A DNA stretch of 64,000 nt, taken from Prorocentrum cordatum (lineage: Eukaryota > Sar > Dinophyceae > Prorocentrales > Prorocentraceae). Shown piece after piece: positions 1-11,280 of this stretch. Below the pieces are notes generated by a model. It was not told where the DNA came from. It saw only the letters and a program-made list of their open reading frames with translations, and did not search any database. The position numbers and the translations under genes were made by a program. How positions within the stretch are numbered: position 1 is the stretch's first letter; every line of letters starts with the position of its first letter. The stretch is from contig CAUYUJ010000870.1 in assembly GCA_963575745.1 (NCBI GenBank), positions 1-64,000 of the forward strand, in the 5' to 3' direction.

Positions 1-1060
1 AGAGGGGGAAAACAAACTGACGCTTTTTAGCACTCCGCCCCGAGGTGGCTACAAGATCTCCCCAAGAGGCACCGAGAGCCCCAAGTCAAGCCTCAATGGC
101 CCCCAGGAACCGCCTCCAGGAGGTTTCCGAGAGGCCTCCCAAGAGATCCTCGCAGGCATCCAGGAGGCCTCTGACCTACGACCCAAGCGCAATGACGGGA
201 TGGGCCGAAGCCCACTAGATCCGCCTCCCCCTTTAGTCTTGCCACTAGGGTGCCTTTAGAACTCGCCCTGGGGCTTCGCCACAGCGCGCCGGCCACCCGG
301 AAGGCCGCCGAAAATTCATCCCATGTTCCTCCCATCGCCTGAAAAACATCCAAAATGGCCTCCAAGTTTGCCCAAGATGGTCCAAGACCTCCAAGACGGC
401 CCAAGAGGGTCCAATGTGGCTCCAAGTCCGGCCGAGAAGCCACCAAAACAGCTCAAGACGGCTCCAAGACGGTCCAAGACGGGCCAAAATGTCCCAAAGA
501 AGCCTCCAATACGGATCAAGAGGCTTCCGAAAGGGTCTCAAAGAAGGCAAGAGGCAGGAATCAGTGATTTGCCTTAGGTGCTTGAGAGATTTTAGCATTC
601 GCTTCGTTTCGGCCTTCCGACGGCCCGAAACGGCCCGAAACGGCCCAAGAGCCCCCCAATATCGCCCCAATATCGCCGAAGAGGCATCCAGGATGGCCCC
701 AGAAGGGGCCCAGATGCCCCCAAGACGGCCCCAAGACGGCCCCAAGAGAGTCCCAAGACGGCCCACGAGGTTTTTAAGACGACCAAGATGGCCTCCAAGA
801 CGGCCCTGGAAAACCCCCAGAGGGCTCCAAGTCGGTTCATACAGACCCGCAAGACGGCTTCCGACGGCATCAGACGGGCCAGGAACGCCCTGAGACAGCC
901 AAACAAGCCCCCAGGAAGTCCCCCAGGTCCCCCAAGAGGCCCAAGGAGGCCCTCAAGAGGCCTCCAAGACACCCCCAGAAAACACCCAAGGTGCCCAAAG
1001 AGTGTCTCGAGAGGCCCTCTTTGTGCCGCCTCCTCATTCTCCTCCATTCATTTTCCTTAT
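1..1060. repeat. Degenerate short-period GC-rich repeat, block 1
   Basis: This stretch is built from loosely repeated 10-13 base words such as CAAGACGGCCC, CCAAGATGGCC and AAGAGGCCTCC. The words make long open frames on both strands with low-complexity translations rich in R, P, K and W, so I treat those frames as artefacts. The same word family recurs at 2450-2760, 7200-7680 and 8880-9050, and in the opposite orientation at 3590-4250. No gene is supported here. Confidence 0.7.
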
Positions 1061-1149
1061 GACTAACTCCTCCGTGTCGCACCCCGAAGCCGGTCGAAAG
1101 GGCGGGCAGGGCTTTTCGCCTGGGACTTCACCATTTATGATCCTGAAGC

Positions 1150-1550
1150 TTAGAATTTGAAACATATTCACGGGTGGAGGGCGGTTTGGTTTCAAACTGA
1201 TGCTCTCGCCTTAGCACCGCGCGCATCCGTATTGAAAATCTGCAAGAGCTTCACGGATGGAGGGCGGTTCCTTTTCAAAATCTGGCTCTCGCCCCAGGAG
1301 CCGCGCACACTCGTCTGAAACATCGCAAGAGATTCACGGATGGAGGGCGGGCCGCTTTTCAAATGTGGTCCTCGCCGTAGCGCCAAAGTTTGCAAGACTT
1401 ACACACACGGAGGGCGGCTGGTTTTCAAAGTGTGTTTCTCGCCTCAGCACCGCGCACATTCGTTTTGAACATGTGCAAGAGCTTCACGAATCGAAGACGA
1501 TGTCTTTTCAAAATGTGGCTCTCGCCTCAGCGCCGCGCACATTCGTCTAA
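1150..1550. repeat. ~82-bp tandem repeat, about five copies
   Basis: The phrase CACGGATGGAGGGCGG recurs near 1170, 1254, 1336, 1407 (diverged) and 1487 (diverged). Each copy is followed by TTTTCAAAATGTGGCTCTCG-like sequence and then a CAGCACCGCGCACATTCGT-like stretch. Spacing is 81-83 bp, with one copy about 10 bp shorter. Nothing indicates coding. Confidence 0.75.
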
Positions 1551-2449
1551 ATAGCGTTCAACCGTTTCAAAGATTCTCATGGTTAACGTACCAGAAGTTG
1601 CATTTTGGCGCCATGTGGGACTGTCAGGGTGCAACACTTACGTTGACTCGCGGTGTTGGCATCCTAGGAATGGCGTTCTGGCACGATTCAGGACGGTCGA
1701 TACGCAACACTAGCGGTGATTCGCGGCGTTGAAGTCCCAGGAAGCGTTCTGGCACAGTTCAGGATATTCCCACGGTTGTCTTCCAACGGAGCACTTCCCT
1801 CGGTGAAAATGAATCCCTGCAAGGGGTTTATTATCGGAGAGCTTGGAGAGGGTTCACTGTAATATCGTTGATGGGTCTTGGATTTACTCTGGTCTTCCTC
1901 CTCCTCATCCTGATCTTCCCCGTCATCCTCTCCCAAGTGTTCCCTGAAGAGTTTCCCGAGCGGCCGGGGAAATACATGGTCCGATAGCTTGGGCCGTCAT
2001 CGGGCCAAGCGCTTGGCCACAGGGGGCGGCGGTGCTTCGCCGTGGGCGTCTTCGATCCGCCGCAACCTGGTGGCTTGCCACAGGAGTGCACGGCGTGCTC
2101 CTCCTCCTCCTCCTCCTCCTCCTCCTCCTCCTCGATGCTGAATGGTTGTTGGTCCATCTTGCAAGTTCCCCATGGGCCGTCGGCCGATCGCGCCCGTCAC
2201 GTGAGAGGGCGCACAAACTTCCTGGCCCATCGGTCTTCCCACCAAGTCAGGACGCATACACTTCCCATCGGGAGCGGCCAAGAGGGGGGTGTCCAAGAGG
2301 GGGGAGTGCAAGTCATGACCGGCGTCATGTGCGCGGCCCAGCGGGGGGGCCAGGGACGTAAGGAAGTAAGAAGAGGCGCCATGAGATCTGGGGAGATCTC
2401 ATGGCCCCCGCCATGATATCCACCCCCCCTAGTCATCACCCCCCTCTTT
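1551..2449. other. Unassigned sequence with short CTC microsatellite
   Basis: I see no supported gene. 2098-2133 is an uninterrupted CTC trinucleotide run. A partial direct repeat (GCGTTCTGGCAC followed by TTCAGGA) occurs near 1674 and 1745. The open frames across the CTC run translate to homopolymers (Leu, Ser, Glu, Arg, Gly) in different frames and are not credible genes. Confidence 0.5.
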
Positions 2450-2770
2450 CCCGCCCCCGATCCCAGGTCGTCGGTCTTCCCGCTCCGGGCGGCCCCAAGA
2501 TGGCCTTCAAGGCGCCCCAGGAGGACCCGCAACCTTCCCAGGTCGTCGGTCTTCCGCCCCAAGACGGCCAAGATGGCTGAAGTTGGCCTCCAAGATGCCT
2601 CCAAGACGTGCAAGATGGCCCATTGACGCCCAAGCTTGCCGCAAGATGCCTTCAAGAAGGTCCAAGATGCACCCACGATGGCCCCATAATGACCCAAGAC
2701 GGCTCCCAAGAGGCCTCCGAGAGAACCTCCAGGAAAGCCCGAAGAGATCTCTCCTCCCCTTCGGCTTCCT
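2450..2770. repeat. Degenerate short-period GC-rich repeat, block 2
   Basis: The same CCAAGATGGCC / AAGACGGCC words as block 1 occur here. They include two near-copies of a phrase containing CCCAGGTCGTCGGTCTTCC at about 2461 and 2538. Confidence 0.65.
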
Positions 2771-3589
2771 CCCCCACGTGTTCCCCGAAACGTTTTTCTA
2801 TACGGCTGGGGGAACACATGACCCGATAGATTGGCCGAACTCTTGACACAAGGCTAGACCACATAGGCGTTTCCAAAATACAGGGGGCGACATTGATGCA
2901 TCGCATGCGTCTTCGACCACATCATACTGCGGATGGCATGTTCTAAGACGTTGGTGCAAACTACTATGTTCACGTTGATTGATGTATGGTTCCGGCGGAT
3001 GTTGAATATGTGCGGAAACAAAAACTGAGGTTTCGGTGGGCGGCCTGGTCACCGAGTCATGAAGCTCCTACTTGCCAGCTTGCACGATCAAGGCCGATAT
3101 TGAGATAGTGTGCACTGCGACGAGGGTGTAACGTGTGTTCGTGTGCGCGCTGAGAGAGAGAGAGAGAGAGAGAGAGAAAAAAAAAAGAAGAAAGGAAGAG
3201 AGAGAGAGAGAGAGAGACAGAAAACGAAGAAACAACACATAGCCGAGTGAGCGTGGGGAGAGCGCATGGTGTATAGCACATGCCAAATAAACTCAATAAC
3301 GTAGGCAGCGTAGTCCACGTAGAGAATCGATACATATAGATATAAACACATATATACATATACACAAGACTGCATTGGCGCTTCGCGCCATGCACCTTGG
3401 TCCTTGAAGTTTGGTGTGCAGGCGGAATAGCAGGAAGGTCAAACCGACAACTCAGCTATAACTCCTTGTTGCCTTTTCCGGCATCGCCGCTATAATAATG
3501 TTATTCGTTATCCTTCCTCCATGCTTATTTTTTTCATGTTGGCCATGCCCTGCGCATTCTCCCCATCCTCCGCAGCTCTTTTTTGCGGA
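2771..3589. other. Unassigned sequence with GA and TA microsatellites
   Basis: 3152-3219 is a GA/A-rich microsatellite and 3330-3365 is a TATA/CATA-rich stretch. No coding region, RNA gene or mobile element was recognised in the rest. Confidence 0.5.
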
Positions 3590-4260
3590 GGCTCCTCCTT
3601 GGAGAGCCTCTGGGGCCTCACAAAAGTTGCTTCAAGCTTTCTTAAAGCCTTATGGAGGCCTCCTGGGCATATTCTGGGGGCCTCTGGGGGCTTGCTCGGG
3701 CCACCCTGCCTCCAACCACGGTTTCCCTGAACGACCGGGTCACGATTTGGAATGCTTCGGAAGGTGTCTTGGGGCCATCTTGGGCCGCCATGGGGCTCTC
3801 TGAGGGCCATCTTGGACCCGTGTTGTGCCGTTTTGGGGCTCTCTTGGACTGCCCGGAAGCCCTTTCGGATGGTTGTGGGGCGATCTTGGAGCCTCCCAGG
3901 CGGCTTCGGACGCCCAGAAGACCACCGTCTTGGAGCGTCGGGAAGCCGAAAAGAGGAGAACACCCAAATTCACCAAAAACCAACAGAAAATCAATGATTT
4001 GTGCCTCTTGGGGTCTTCTTGGGAGTGCTCTTGGAGGCCTCTTTGGGACTGTCCTGGAGGCCTCTTGGGCCATCTGGAGGTCACATCGGTCACTCTTGGA
4101 GCGCTCTTGTGCTGTCTTGGGGGTCTGTGGGACGTCTCCGATGACCCCCCTGATCGCCTTAGGTGTGCTGGGAAGGCTTGGCAAAAAGCCCTGCGAGGCC
4201 CGGGGGGCCGCTTCGAGGCCCGTCCAGAGGGTCCCAAAGCCCCAGATCCCGGGAGTCCGG
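3590..4260. repeat. Degenerate short-period GC-rich repeat, inverted block
   Basis: This is the reverse complement of the AAGACGGCC word family: GGCCTCTTGGG, CCATCTTGGG and CTTGGAGCGC words recur. Its orientation is opposite to blocks 1, 2, 4 and 5. Overlapping open frames on both strands are low-complexity shadows. Confidence 0.65.
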
Positions 4261-6654
4261 TTTTTGGGGGGGGACCCCTTTCGCGTTCCGCCAGGATTAT
4301 AAACAAAAAATACACAAAAAGGGAATAGCATACGGCCGAGGATTGTGGGTACAGGAGCACAGGGCAGAGGATAGGGAGCATAGAACTCATGGCAAGTAAT
4401 CGAGCGAAGTCGAGCGCAAAGCAGAGACGGGGGGAGTAGACGAAAAGTGGATAGTCTGAGTGAAGGGTAAGAAGAGTGGAAAGTGGGGGGGGCGCAGAGG
4501 ACGCAGACTAGGAGAGTAGAGGATCCGCTTCGCAATCAGATGGTGTCAGTGCCCACAGCTCAAGAAGTTTCATTATCAAAAATCGCACGCGGTGCCCTAG
4601 CGACCCACTAGATTTAGAGCCACAGCCCACGGAGTCCCACTGCATAGCGCGCCACCCCACGAGGGCCAGCCCCACGTGGTTCTCTTAACAACCCGGGGCC
4701 CGAGAAGGCAACATGTGTTGGACGGCTGGCTCTTGCAACCGGCGGCGCAACTGCCCTTGCTTCTCATCCGCCGCCATCCGCCAGCTTCCGCCAGCATCCG
4801 CCGAGGGAGAGATTACAGCTTCTCCAATCCCCAGCCCACACGGCCTCCCCAGTAAGGTCCCGCCCGCAGGATGAGGACTGAGGAAGAGGAAGTGGCTAGC
4901 AGGAGCCAGGAGGAAGAGGACGAGGACGACGACGTTCATCAAAGACAATGAGGCGGACGATGAGGAAGGGGACGAGGACGGGCGCGCTCGCCCACGGCTT
5001 GTGCGAGGCCACGCCGGGTCTATGCTTGCCGTCTGGGCCGCGGGACGGTCAGGCCTACAGAAGCGAGCTGTCTTGTGAAATGTTCATGCTGGCTGCCTGG
5101 GCTTCGTGGCCAAGGCGGGAATACATGAGGAAATCCTCGCGCAAATGCTGGGCGAACCAGGCGTCCCCAGCATGTGTTGCGGGCTATTACATTCGCGAAC
5201 CTGCCGTGCGCCAAGCGGACCAATCGGCGGAGAACAGCCGTTAGCTATCACACATCATAACCAAAATTCATGCATCACGATTGCAGAGGTGTGGGCGGCT
5301 TCACTTCAAAGGCTGTCGCGTGCACCTCGTGCTTGCCGTCGCTCGGACGTCCATTCCCCGGGCAGTGCTTAGCTTCGTGCGTGCTTTTTTCCTCTTGATG
5401 ATCCACGATGCACCAAGATGGTCGAGAGGATCTGGCGCTGGCCTCGACAAGTAAATATTCACAAGTCTGAGCGATGCCACGCATACCCTGCCCACTGCTG
5501 CTGGCTCCCCCTCATCCCATTCAAGGCCTAAGGCAACATCGTCGTGCTTGGAATGCATTGTTCGTATGCTCGAAATGCCGTGCCCAGCCTTGATGCGCAT
5601 GACATGGCCCAGTATGAGTCACCCCGATATGGATCACTTTTGGGTACAGCTCTGTATGCATACTAGCTGGGGTGTCTAAATATACGTAGGGTGCGCGCGG
5701 ACAGATGCACTACATCTCCATCGGAAAGATCGCCGATAACGTTTTTCTAGATCACGCGCAGAGCAAGTATGCTGCCACAAAGAGCTGAACTGCAAGACGC
5801 AAGGGCGACACTTTACATCCTATCAGAGTTATTGACTGCTGCCCAAACGCAGAGATAAAGGCACCCGAGGGGACGTATGCGACCGGCACGAAGGCGTTCG
5901 TACGGACACGCACGATTGACATGTGTTCAGCCTGGGCTGAAACCACTCGTTGCCGATCATTTGGGGGTCGCAGGCTTGCCACAATCAGCACGTTCTGCGG
6001 CCTACCCCTGTTCAGTTCTAGAGGTGGGCTCAAACAACCACATGGCAACTAAGACGTTACCCTGTCTGAACACACGGGCTCAGACTATGACTTGCACTGC
6101 GTCCAGAAGTATTAATTCGTGACATTCAGCTGATCTGGTGGAAGGCCGACCTCCAAACGATCCCCCTGCACATGCATGTATCAAGTATCAGCGCCTCGTG
6201 AGACTTCGAACTTTGCAATAAAACCGAGACTGGTATCTCCACGTCCCCTCGCACCTTGGTAGATAAGGTGAGCATGCAGAATATCAACGAAACAAGGCGC
6301 CGACATTGGAAAAGCAGTAGACACGCATGTAATCAATCCAAATGTCATAATCCTGCAATCCTCAACGATATAGCAAATGCGCATGCGCAATGATGAGCTG
6401 TGACCTAGGCAGAACCTCTTAATTATTCAACACTTAACGGAGACTCCCAAATAAACCAATATCCAAATTGAGTTCGGGAATCCCCGCCGTAATCCCAACG
6501 CCAAAGCAAATCTTGGCAACGTCTCTCCGAGAAACCCGAGGCAGCGATGACATAACACGACGATGCAAGTTAAGGGGAAGCCCCCCCACGTACGATACAC
6601 ATATCTGTGTCATCTGCTCGCCAGCCACAGAGGACCACTAAGGCAACACATCCA
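4261..6654. other. Unassigned, apparently non-repetitive sequence
   Basis: About 2.4 kb with no match to the repeat modules elsewhere in the window. No frame is longer than about 100 codons, and none shows a recognisable motif. It could be intergenic or intronic. I cannot support a gene. Confidence 0.4.
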
Positions 6655-6755
6655 AGCATCCACACATACATATGCATCTACATATACATATACATATGCA
6701 TACACAAACATACATCTATATATATATGTATATGCATATATATATATACGTATGA
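6655..6755. repeat. CATA/TATA microsatellite
   Basis: Runs of ACATATACATATGCATA type followed by TATATA repeats. Confidence 0.8.
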
Positions 6756-7199
6756 TACAAGTCATAAGGCGAGAAAGGGGGAGAAATGCTGCGACAATTA
6801 GACATACATAAAGACGCCATGAGCAAGAAACTACCGGAGGACAGACTCCTGTCCCATGTCTTGTGTTTGTTGCGACCACGCCCAGGGCCACCAATCCCAC
6901 CAGCCCTGTGTTTACATGTGTTACGCCGCTTCCTCTTCCAACCCACGTTCATCCCCTTCGGGAAAAGATGGATCACCGATTCCTCTCCATCCGCCACCGT
7001 GCCCCCTCTCACGTTGAGGTGCGGTAGAATGCCAAGTACGGTCTGGTAGGACTTCTGTCTGTCACCTACGCCCCCGTCCATCACTTCCAGTTGCGTGCGC
7101 TCCCCCACCCCCCCCCAGACCCACCCCACCCACCACCACCCTCCTAACGCTCCATGGGCCGCGCCGGCGCCTCCCTGGCGCAAGCCGAGGCTCTGCGAG

Positions 7200-7680
7200 G
7201 CCTCCACGTCGGCCGCGGAAGGCCACAAGGCCCGAAAATATTGCCCAACACTGCCTCAAGATGCACCCCAACAACGACCAGAAAGTGCCGAACACGTCAC
7301 AATATGCCCCAAAGAGGCTCCCAGACACCCCCAGACATTATCATGGAGGCCTAGGGGCCAAGCACATTGTTTGCCCTTACGTTGTTCGAAACGGGTTTTG
7401 ATTTCCACGCGTTTCGGTCAAAGATCGGTCCACGTGCGATCTTCGAAAGTCCCACATGTGCCCACTGAGAGCCCCAAGAAGGCAACTAGACAGTCCAGGA
7501 CGGCTCTAAGAGGGCCCCAAGCAGACCCAAGAGGGTCTCTGCAGGGACCTAAGGCGGCCAAAGAGGGCCACTAGACCGCCCAAGACGGACACACGACAGT
7601 TCCCAGAGACACTCTCCACTACCCCGAGAGGGCTCCAAGATGGCCCAAAGGGCCCCAAGGCGGTCCATATGAGGCGCATG
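7200..7680. repeat. Degenerate short-period GC-rich repeat, block 4
   Basis: CCCCAAGA, AAGAGGGCC and CAAGACGG words recur, as in block 1. A short non-repeat interval around 7360-7450 interrupts them. Confidence 0.55.
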
Positions 7681-8505
7681 AAAGATCCTCAAAAAGACGA
7701 AGCGCGACGTGCCACACGTGACGGCCTCAGGGGTGCAGCACAGAATGCTCCGCCAGCACGGTTGCGGATGTGTCATAAGCAACTGATCAGATCCTTTCTT
7801 CGACCAGCCGTCCCCGACAGCACCCCCGTCAAAACACTATACATCTTGCACGCGGCGACGCAATCTGGATCATGAGCGGCGCCCGCGATGACTTTGAACT
7901 TGTTGTTGGCAAGGGTCGCGGGGGCGAGATCACATGGGTCCGCTGCGCGCTCGCCCACTACCCAATCAAACACACATTCAAACGAATCGCGGGTGCACGC
8001 ACCGTATGCAATACCAGACTGATCACACCGCCGCCCATCTGGATTTCTTTTGACATGGATTGCGGGGGTGTCGACATAGTCTGGCACGACCACTGGCGCA
8101 CCTGTCGCCGCCTGGCTGACTTTGTCCTGTACAGACCACAGGATAGCCTTGCGCTGACATACCGGCCCCAACGGCGTCGACCTGAGGAGCTTGAGCTACG
8201 GTAGTCCTTGCTGTGGGAGCTTGGGCAAATGGCAATCCAAAACCCACGCGGGCTGATTCTGCGCCGCGATCGTGGCGCACCTGGCGCGGCTAGAACATGT
8301 GGCACACGTGGCGCATCTGGCGCACCAGACGTGCCTGGCAAGCTTAGGCTCCTGGGTCACCTGCCGCAATGAGTGCGCGTGACGCACCTGGCATGCGTGG
8401 CACGCCTCGCGAGCGTCCCACACCTGTCGTCCGTATTGGTTCCGGATGGCTATCCATCCGATGGCCACCTCTGCCTATGCGGTTTGGGCGGGTGCGGGTG
8501 GGTGG
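7681..8505. other. Unassigned sequence, weakly coding-like on both strands
   Basis: Overlapping frames of 110 codons (+, 7872-8204) and 132 codons (-, 7773-8171) have mixed amino-acid composition but no motif I can name. Each is the antisense of the other, so neither is annotated. 8280-8400 contains a short degenerate repeat of TGGCGCA/TGGCACA words. Confidence 0.4.
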
Positions 8506-8516
8506 GCGTGTGTGTG

Positions 8517-8562
<46 letters not shown>

Positions 8563-8610
8563 CGTGCGTGTGTGTGTGTGTGCGTGTGTGTGCGTGCGGG
8601 CGTGGGCGTG

Positions 8611-8660
<50 letters not shown>

Positions 8661-8683
8661 TGCGTGCGTGTGTGCGTGCGTGC

Positions 8684-8717
<34 letters not shown>

Positions 8718-8801
8718 GTGTACGTGCGCGTGTACGTGTGTGTGTGTGTGCGTGTGTGTGTATGTCTGTGTGAGTGTGTGTGTGTGTATGTCTGTGTGTG
8801 C
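8506..8801. repeat. GT / GTGC microsatellite
   Basis: About 295 bp of GT dinucleotides with interspersed GTGC tetranucleotide runs. Long frames across it on both strands encode only Val/Cys or His/Thr repeats and are artefacts. Confidence 0.95.
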
Positions 8802-8879
8802 GATACAGCTTGTGGCGTTCCTGTCAGGAACTTGACCCGCCCCCCTACCCCCGACCCTGCGCCTGGACGACGGGGAGGG

Positions 8880-9055
8880 CTAGTCAAAGCGTCCAAGATG
8901 GCCCAATACGGCTACAAGATTGCCCGGGTTGGCCCAATATGGCCTCCAAGATAGCACAAGATAGACCAAGATAATCCACGGCTGCCCCAAGGCAGCTCCA
9001 CGTGGCCACGCTGTCTCCCAAGGATGTCCCAAAGAAGCCAAATATGTCAAACGCC
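8880..9055. repeat. Degenerate short-period GC-rich repeat, block 5
   Basis: Words such as CCAAGATGGCCC and CCAAGATAG recur, as in block 1. Confidence 0.55.
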
Positions 9056-9995
9056 TGTGGGTTTTTGACGTCGGTGTGGGGCTTGGGATCGACTCTAACA
9101 GGGGATCATGCGAGCCAGGACGAGAGCTGCAGTGAAGACCACATCCTCTTGGGAAATTGAACGGCACAGCCGCGTCAAATGCGGCTGGGGGGGCGGCGGT
9201 ACAATCGGAGCGCAGCCAATGGCATGTAAGCAACAATGGTAGGAATCGACCTTGCGCTTCATCCAATCGACGTTGCACCACACTCCGTGCGTGACCACGC
9301 ACTCATCCGTGTCGGGTGACAATGTTCGAAATGTGATATCAGGGGGCCCGGATTTTCGTGCATAATCTTCCTGCTCCTCTTTATCCCTCTTGATCCTTCT
9401 CCTCGCATCTGTAGAGGGGACGCGGCAGCTAGAAACCCTTGGAATGACCTCAACCCATGGTATGAATTCAACACAGAAAATCCGCCAAATGTTTTGCCCA
9501 GGGTCTGAGTTTCTTAGCTGAGTCTCCAAGCGGAGAAGCTAAAGGCATCCTGGCCCGATGCGTCTCGTGCCGGGTCCTAGCGCTGGATTGCAAGGTCCTT
9601 CGTTCCCAGAGTTCGTTCCATGGTGCCCTGGCGGGCCGCGAGGTTCTTTCGCGACCCCAGCAGCGTGCGACATGCTGACTGGGGTTGCGCCGCAACGGGA
9701 TCCCAAGGGCCATGTATGGCCCAACCCTTTCAAGGCAAATCGACTGGGTATATATTCTTAATGGCCTCGGGGATATACCAATCGTCGCAAGCATTTGGCG
9801 AAGGGTTGCAAGCCTCGATCCTGCACCCCGGTCAAGCAAATCAACATTCAATCGGGGGCAGTGGGCGCCTGTCAAGTTTCGCAAATGCCCCATTCGTGCG
9901 GGCTGTCTTGGATAGTGCCCAGCAGCCCGAGAACGACTGATGAGCGGGACAAAGAAGGACATGTACTGCGCGACAGAGAGTCAGAGAGATCACGA
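9056..9995. other. Unassigned sequence
   Basis: No supported gene. A 144-codon minus-strand frame at 9095-9529 has mixed composition but no recognisable motif, and overlapping frames compete with it. No repeat module from elsewhere in the window was recognised. Confidence 0.4.
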
Positions 9996-9996
9996 G

Positions 9997-10029
<33 letters not shown>

Positions 10030-10060
10030 CACTATGGAGAGACAGAGAGAGAGAGAGAGG
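9996..10060. repeat. TA and GA microsatellites at the mosaic boundary
   Basis: A TA run followed by a GA run sits directly at the start of the repeat-module mosaic. Confidence 0.8.
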
Positions 10061-11280
10061 TGAACTCTGTCTGCTGCCCGAACTAGGTCCGCGAAACATA
10101 ATTCGTATTGTTCGGTCATCCTGAGAAGTGCTGTCGGTTTTCTGCAAGACCGGCTGTAGCCAGCTGCAGGCTGGCAATGAAATTCGTTCAGATTCGTAAG
10201 ACTCAATAGCGCGTCCACTGTCGCATCCAGAGATCAAAAAATCTTTTTGTTTTATAGTCCTAATGTTGGTAGCTGCCGTCGGTTTTTCTCAACTTCTTAA
10301 GTCGAGCTAGGAAAGCTCTACGAGTCCCCCGCGTCTCTAACCAAGGTGACGGTGTATACCGCCGGCGCCAGTGCCCGGCGCGCTGAGAGCTAAGTTGGCA
10401 GAAAAATCTCGACGGAACTTTTGGTGACTTTTGGTCGGTTGAAAATTTTGTTCTCGAAATTCAACAATTCGTTTGAGCTCTAGTATTTTTTCCGTGACAT
10501 TCGATCTTATTCCCGCTCGCCATCTTGATCTCAGCTCGATCGGGTGAATATTACTATCGAAAAGCACTGTGGCGGGATCGGCCGTTTTGAGTCATCTTGA
10601 TGCGCGCTGACGGTTTTCTGAACATAACTCGTTTTTTAGGACAGCTACAGAGCTGGTAAGCACAGCTAATCGATGTAGAATGAAACGGCGCGTTCGCCTG
10701 TTGAATCTAGAGGCCTGAACTCGGTCCGCTAGCCGAGCTAGGTCCGCAAACCTATTCAGATTATCCGAGTCATCTTGACAGGAACTCTCGGTTTTCCGAA
10801 CTTAACTCGAGCTGTAGGACAGCTACAGAGCTGATATTTACAGAAACCGATTCATAATCGTCAGTCGCGTTTGTCTGTCGAATCCAGAGCTCTGAACTTG
10901 GTCTGCTGTCCGATCTACAATCGCGAAACTATTTGTATTGGTCGAGTCATCTTGAGAAGTGCCCTCGGTTCCCTTCACTCAACTCGCGCTGAGGGGACTA
11001 CAGTGCTGGTGGTCACAGAATCGATTTAAAGACATCAGATGCGTCCGCCTGTCGAGTCCAGAGCTCTGAACTCTGTCTGCTGCCCGAACTAGGTCCGCGA
11101 AACTATTCGTATTGTTCGAGTCATCCTGAGAAGTGCTGTCGGTTTTCTGCACAGAACTCGGGCTGTAGGGGAGCTGCAGGGCTGGCAATGACAGGAGTCG
11201 ATTCGTAGACATCATACGCGTCCACCTGTCGCATCCAGAGATCAAAAGATATTTTTGTTTTAAGTCAGAATGTTGGTAGC
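10060..11280 (+). repeat. ~180-bp satellite array, first block
   Basis: Monomers contain the landmarks GTTCGAGTCATC, CGGTTTTCTGCAC, AACTCGGGCTGTAG, AGCTACAGAGCTGGT and CGTCCGCCTGTCG, then a GAACTAGGTCCGCGAAAC-like stretch. They repeat about every 180-190 bp. Clean monomers run from about 10580 to 11260. A different module (AAAATCTCGACGG, TTGGTCGGTTGAAAATTTTG, CGCTCGCCATCTTGATCTCA) interrupts at about 10370-10580. The same family recurs in both orientations through the rest of the mosaic. No coding function is apparent. Confidence 0.8.

Noticed and set aside
592-1047. Open frames of 90-200 codons in the GC-rich word repeat
   Set aside because: Low-complexity translations in overlapping frames on both strands with no motif.
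7773-8204. Overlapping frames of 132 (-) and 110 (+) codons
   Set aside because: They are antisense to each other and neither shows a motif or start context that would decide between them.
8373-8954. Long Val/Cys and His/Thr open frames across the GT repeat
   Set aside because: Microsatellite artefacts present in several frames and on both strands.
9095-9529. 144-codon minus-strand frame with mixed composition
   Set aside because: No recognisable domain, and overlapping frames of similar length compete with it.
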